From contig NZ_CP113941.1 in the NCBI RefSeq assembly GCF_029392675.1, positions 1,104,001-1,168,000 on the forward strand: a stretch of DNA of 64,000 bases. Reading direction: 5' to 3'. Position numbers and translations under genes: made by a program. The DNA comes from Lactobacillus sp. ESL0684. GTDB lineage: Bacteria; Bacillota; Bacilli; Lactobacillales; Lactobacillaceae. The notes beneath the pieces were generated by a model. The model searched no databases. It was not told the origin of the DNA and was given only the letters and a program-made list of their open reading frames with translations. Below are positions 61,900 to 64,000 of the stretch, one piece after another (the stretch's first letter is position 1; the number at the start of each line of letters is the position of its first letter).

Positions 61900-62131
61900 T
61901 TTGATTACCTGCTAATTCATAAACACAATCATGAACTTCAATTTTAGTTAAACTGGCTTTCTTTAATACATGCCAAGCATAAACACGATCGGTTTTTAAC
62001 TCCAGCTTGCGTTCTGTTGCTCGACTTTGCCCAACAATCAATGCGATCGAGGTTACCCCTAAGATTGCAATAATTAATGCAATCATACTTTCAGCCAGCA
62101 AAAAGCCCTTGAGTTTAATCTTTACCATCAA
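61853..62131 (-). CDS. comGE: ComGE-like minor pseudopilin
   Basis: 92 aa. The prepilin cleavage and helix are KLKGFLLAESMIALIIAILG. It overlaps comGD and comGF, and length fits ComGE. Confidence 0.78.
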   Translation of the reverse strand: MMVKIKLKGFLLAESMIALIIAILGVTSIALIVGQSRATERKLELKTDRVYAWHVLKKASLTKIEVHDCVYELAGNQSVYDATNKKIYQIKK

Positions 62132-62555
62132 TCACTCTTCCCCACATCATTTGTAATTTGATTTTTTGTGAACTTTTATGGTTACTTATAGTGATTGTTT
62201 GTGGTGAAATTGATCCCTTTGCTGATATCTTTAAGCTAGTCAAGTTATAAACTTCAATTTGTGAATCTAGCTTTATTTGACGTGAATAATTTTTGCCAAT
62301 CAAAGCTATTCTTTTAGAAACTGGATAATAATTAATCATTATTGCTTGATGTCTAATCGTACAGACTCTGGCAGCTTGCTCAATTGAGCTTTTAACTTCC
62401 TTAGTGGTATTATTTAAAATCAACTGATCTTGATATGTTCCTAATTGAACAACCCCTAACATAATTAGACTAATCGAGATCACCAGTGTGACCATCATTT
62501 CAACCAAGCTAAAACCAGTTAATTTGATTTTACTTATTATTTTCAACCACACCAT
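62115..62555 (-). CDS. comGD: ComGD-like pseudopilin
   Basis: 146 aa with prepilin segment KLTGFSLVEMMVTLVISISL and the later AARVCTIRHQAIMINYY. Overlaps comGC by 26 bases. Minor pilin of the competence pseudopilus. Confidence 0.84.
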   Translation of the reverse strand: MVWLKIISKIKLTGFSLVEMMVTLVISISLIMLGVVQLGTYQDQLILNNTTKEVKSSIEQAARVCTIRHQAIMINYYPVSKRIALIGKNYSRQIKLDSQIEVYNLTSLKISAKGSISPQTITISNHKSSQKIKLQMMWGRVIDGKD

Positions 62556-62877
62556 TAACTACCTTATAATTCTTGGACTTTTCTAACTGGTTCTTGGTCA
62601 GATATCCATCATCAAACATATTCTGAAAATTCAATTCCTTACCTTTTCGGGAACTATCTTCTTCATATAATTCCGTTTGTGTCTGTAATGTCGTCTTAAA
62701 GGCATCATCAGTCTTATCACTAGCATTTTGCTTTTGCTTAGTTAGATTGGGGGCAATAATCAAAATCAACAAGACGATTATAGCAATAACAACTACCATT
62801 TCAATCAAGGTAAAGCCTTGAGGTTTGCGTGTCTTAGCAATAATATTTAATAAATAATTTTTCGCTTTTTTCTTCAT
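62530..62877 (-). CDS. comGC: ComGC major pseudopilin
   Basis: 115 aa. The prepilin site is KPQGFTLIEMVVVIAIIVLL, cut before Phe22, with Glu26 for pilin assembly. It is the main subunit of the competence pseudopilus, processed by ComC. Confidence 0.94.
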   Translation of the reverse strand: MKKKAKNYLLNIIAKTRKPQGFTLIEMVVVIAIIVLLILIIAPNLTKQKQNASDKTDDAFKTTLQTQTELYEEDSSRKGKELNFQNMFDDGYLTKNQLEKSKNYKVVNGVVENNK

Positions 62878-62890
62878 CTTGGTTAACTCC

Positions 62891-63895
62891 TTAAATTTGC
62901 TGCATCATCGAATACATCGGCAGCAATAATTTTAAATACATCCCGATAATACATAACCCAATCAAAATAAAACAAAAGGGTTGTACGTTGATAATCGTTT
63001 TCTCAATTCTATTAGTTAATTCCGTAAATAAGCTCTGGCCTAATAACAAACATCTGCTACTTAAATCGCCCTTTTTAGACCCTGTTTGCAGCAATAATAT
63101 TAATTCATCCGGCAAAAATATTTCTTGTTTAATAATTTGCGATAAACTTTTTCCACGTTCTAGCTGCTTTCCAACTTTTACTCCAACAAATTGCTGCAAA
63201 GATCCCTTAGTTTGCCTAGAAGCATATTCACACATTTTTTGTAAGGAAAAGCCACTAGCGATCAACAAGCCAACATCATAAACCAATAAATAATTAACAT
63301 ATACTTTAATAACTGGTCCAATAATCGGATAGTGCGACAGTTTTTTTAATGAGTGGTAGTCTTGCTTTTTTAGTAATGCCAATATCTGCGTCAAAAAATA
63401 CAAAAACAATATGCTCAAAGCTAATATTCCTAGTAATAATAAATCGCCTGTATATTCATTAGTATCTGTAAACTGATCAGATACAAAAGTTTGCATAAAG
63501 ACTAATAACGCCACCATCATAATTACCAACATAAAGGGATATGACATTTCTGCTTTTAATTTTTTGATTTGCTCATTCTTTAAGCGATTTAAGGTTGCTA
63601 GTTGCTTTAAACAGTTTAACAAGTTACCTTGCTCTAAAGCCAAATCAATTTGTGTCACAGTAGTTTTAGAAAAACCGAGTTTAAGCATTTCGTTGCCCAA
63701 TTGCCCTCCTTGCTGCATTGCTAGATTCAATTTAGTCAAGGTCTTACTTCGCTTAACCCATAATATTGAAATTAGTTCCAAGCTAGTATTCAACGAAAAG
63801 CCATTCGCCAAACAATTTTGTAAATAATCAAGAAAAGTCAGTTGTTCCATACTAGATAGCTTATCCTGCTTGAAACTGCTCACATATTTGCGCAC
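62891..63895 (-). CDS. comGB: ComGB, pseudopilus membrane platform
   Basis: 334 aa, type II secretion F-like. A GTG at 63895 follows AGAGGCGAG and overlaps comGA by 35 bases; an internal ATG at 63850 is an alternative start. Membrane segments include MLVIMMVALLVFMQTFV, LALSILFLYFLTQILALL and the C-terminal FILIGLCIIGMYLKLLLPMY. Confidence 0.93.
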   Translation of the reverse strand: MRKYVSSFKQDKLSSMEQLTFLDYLQNCLANGFSLNTSLELISILWVKRSKTLTKLNLAMQQGGQLGNEMLKLGFSKTTVTQIDLALEQGNLLNCLKQLATLNRLKNEQIKKLKAEMSYPFMLVIMMVALLVFMQTFVSDQFTDTNEYTGDLLLLGILALSILFLYFLTQILALLKKQDYHSLKKLSHYPIIGPVIKVYVNYLLVYDVGLLIASGFSLQKMCEYASRQTKGSLQQFVGVKVGKQLERGKSLSQIIKQEIFLPDELILLLQTGSKKGDLSSRCLLLGQSLFTELTNRIEKTIINVQPFCFILIGLCIIGMYLKLLLPMYSMMQQI

Positions 63896-64000
63896 TAATC
63901 TCGCCTCTTTTCTTTAACTCAGTTAAATTCTGACTCCAAGCAACAAAATTACCTCTTTGACTTTGTAAAATATTTCTCCGTAATACTGATCCAGCTGCAA
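63861..64000 (-). CDS. comGA: ComGA, 3' end only
   Basis: The last 46 codons (GSVLRRNILQSQRGNF ... ICEQFQAG) are present; the rest lies right of the window. Identification rests on operon order: ComGA is the ATPase upstream of ComGB. Confidence 0.85.
   Translation of the reverse strand, partial: AAGSVLRRNILQSQRGNFVAWSQNLTELKKRGEISAQICEQFQAG

Overview
The window looks like a Lactobacillus chromosome of the acidophilus/helveticus/crispatus type: low GC, lactobacillus-style comG-methyltransferase-ackA order, an SSR-tag tmRNA ending in SYALAA, and a type I-E-like CRISPR repeat. The species cannot be fixed from the sequence alone.

Positions 1 to about 41017 are most of a prophage, cut by the left window edge. 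It has a contractile-tail (PBSX/xkd-like) module. Late genes lie on the minus strand and read right to left: terS-terL (17.5-15.8 kb), portal, a MuF head protein carrying a C-terminal Ntox50-like toxin domain, scaffold, capsid, connector genes, sheath, tube, a tail chaperone with a visible -1 frameshift site, an inserted HigBA-like toxin-antitoxin pair, tape measure and baseplate genes. Upstream (20-34.5 kb) are HicAB, RusA, ArpU, SSB, a replisome organiser with an origin-like repeat cluster, ERF, Gp157 and two antirepressors. Two small divergent cassettes in this region (24 kb, 30.5 kb) pair a 61-65 aa XRE repressor with plus-strand genes of unknown function. A 1.55-kb IS with a frameshifted transposase sits between the early and late blocks.

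The lysogeny side (35.1-40.9 kb, plus strand) holds a repressor, a tight unknown operon ending in an ImmA/IrrE-like protease, an anchored surface protein, an Abi_2/AbiF-type HEPN protein preceded by a discrete structured RNA, and a tyrosine integrase that abuts a tRNA-Gln 3' end, the probable attachment site. A nearly 1-kb stretch without genes (32.83-33.82 kb) carries two consecutive promoter-to-terminator units with strong RNA structure and no convincing ORF. These are the best candidates for something undescribed.

From 41 kb rightward the DNA is ordinary chromosome: tRNA-Gln and tRNA-Glu, a serine hydrolase, pgi, a VanZ-like protein, an LtaS-family enzyme, a stomatin-like protein, a two-component system, glpO-glpK with a cre-like site, a LysR regulator, an OppA-like lipoprotein, a 21-repeat CRISPR array with no cas genes in view, tmRNA, ackA, a YtxK-like methyltransferase, and comGG-comGA (comGA cut by the right edge). 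The CRISPR array shows a stepwise repeat expansion that records the order of spacer acquisition.
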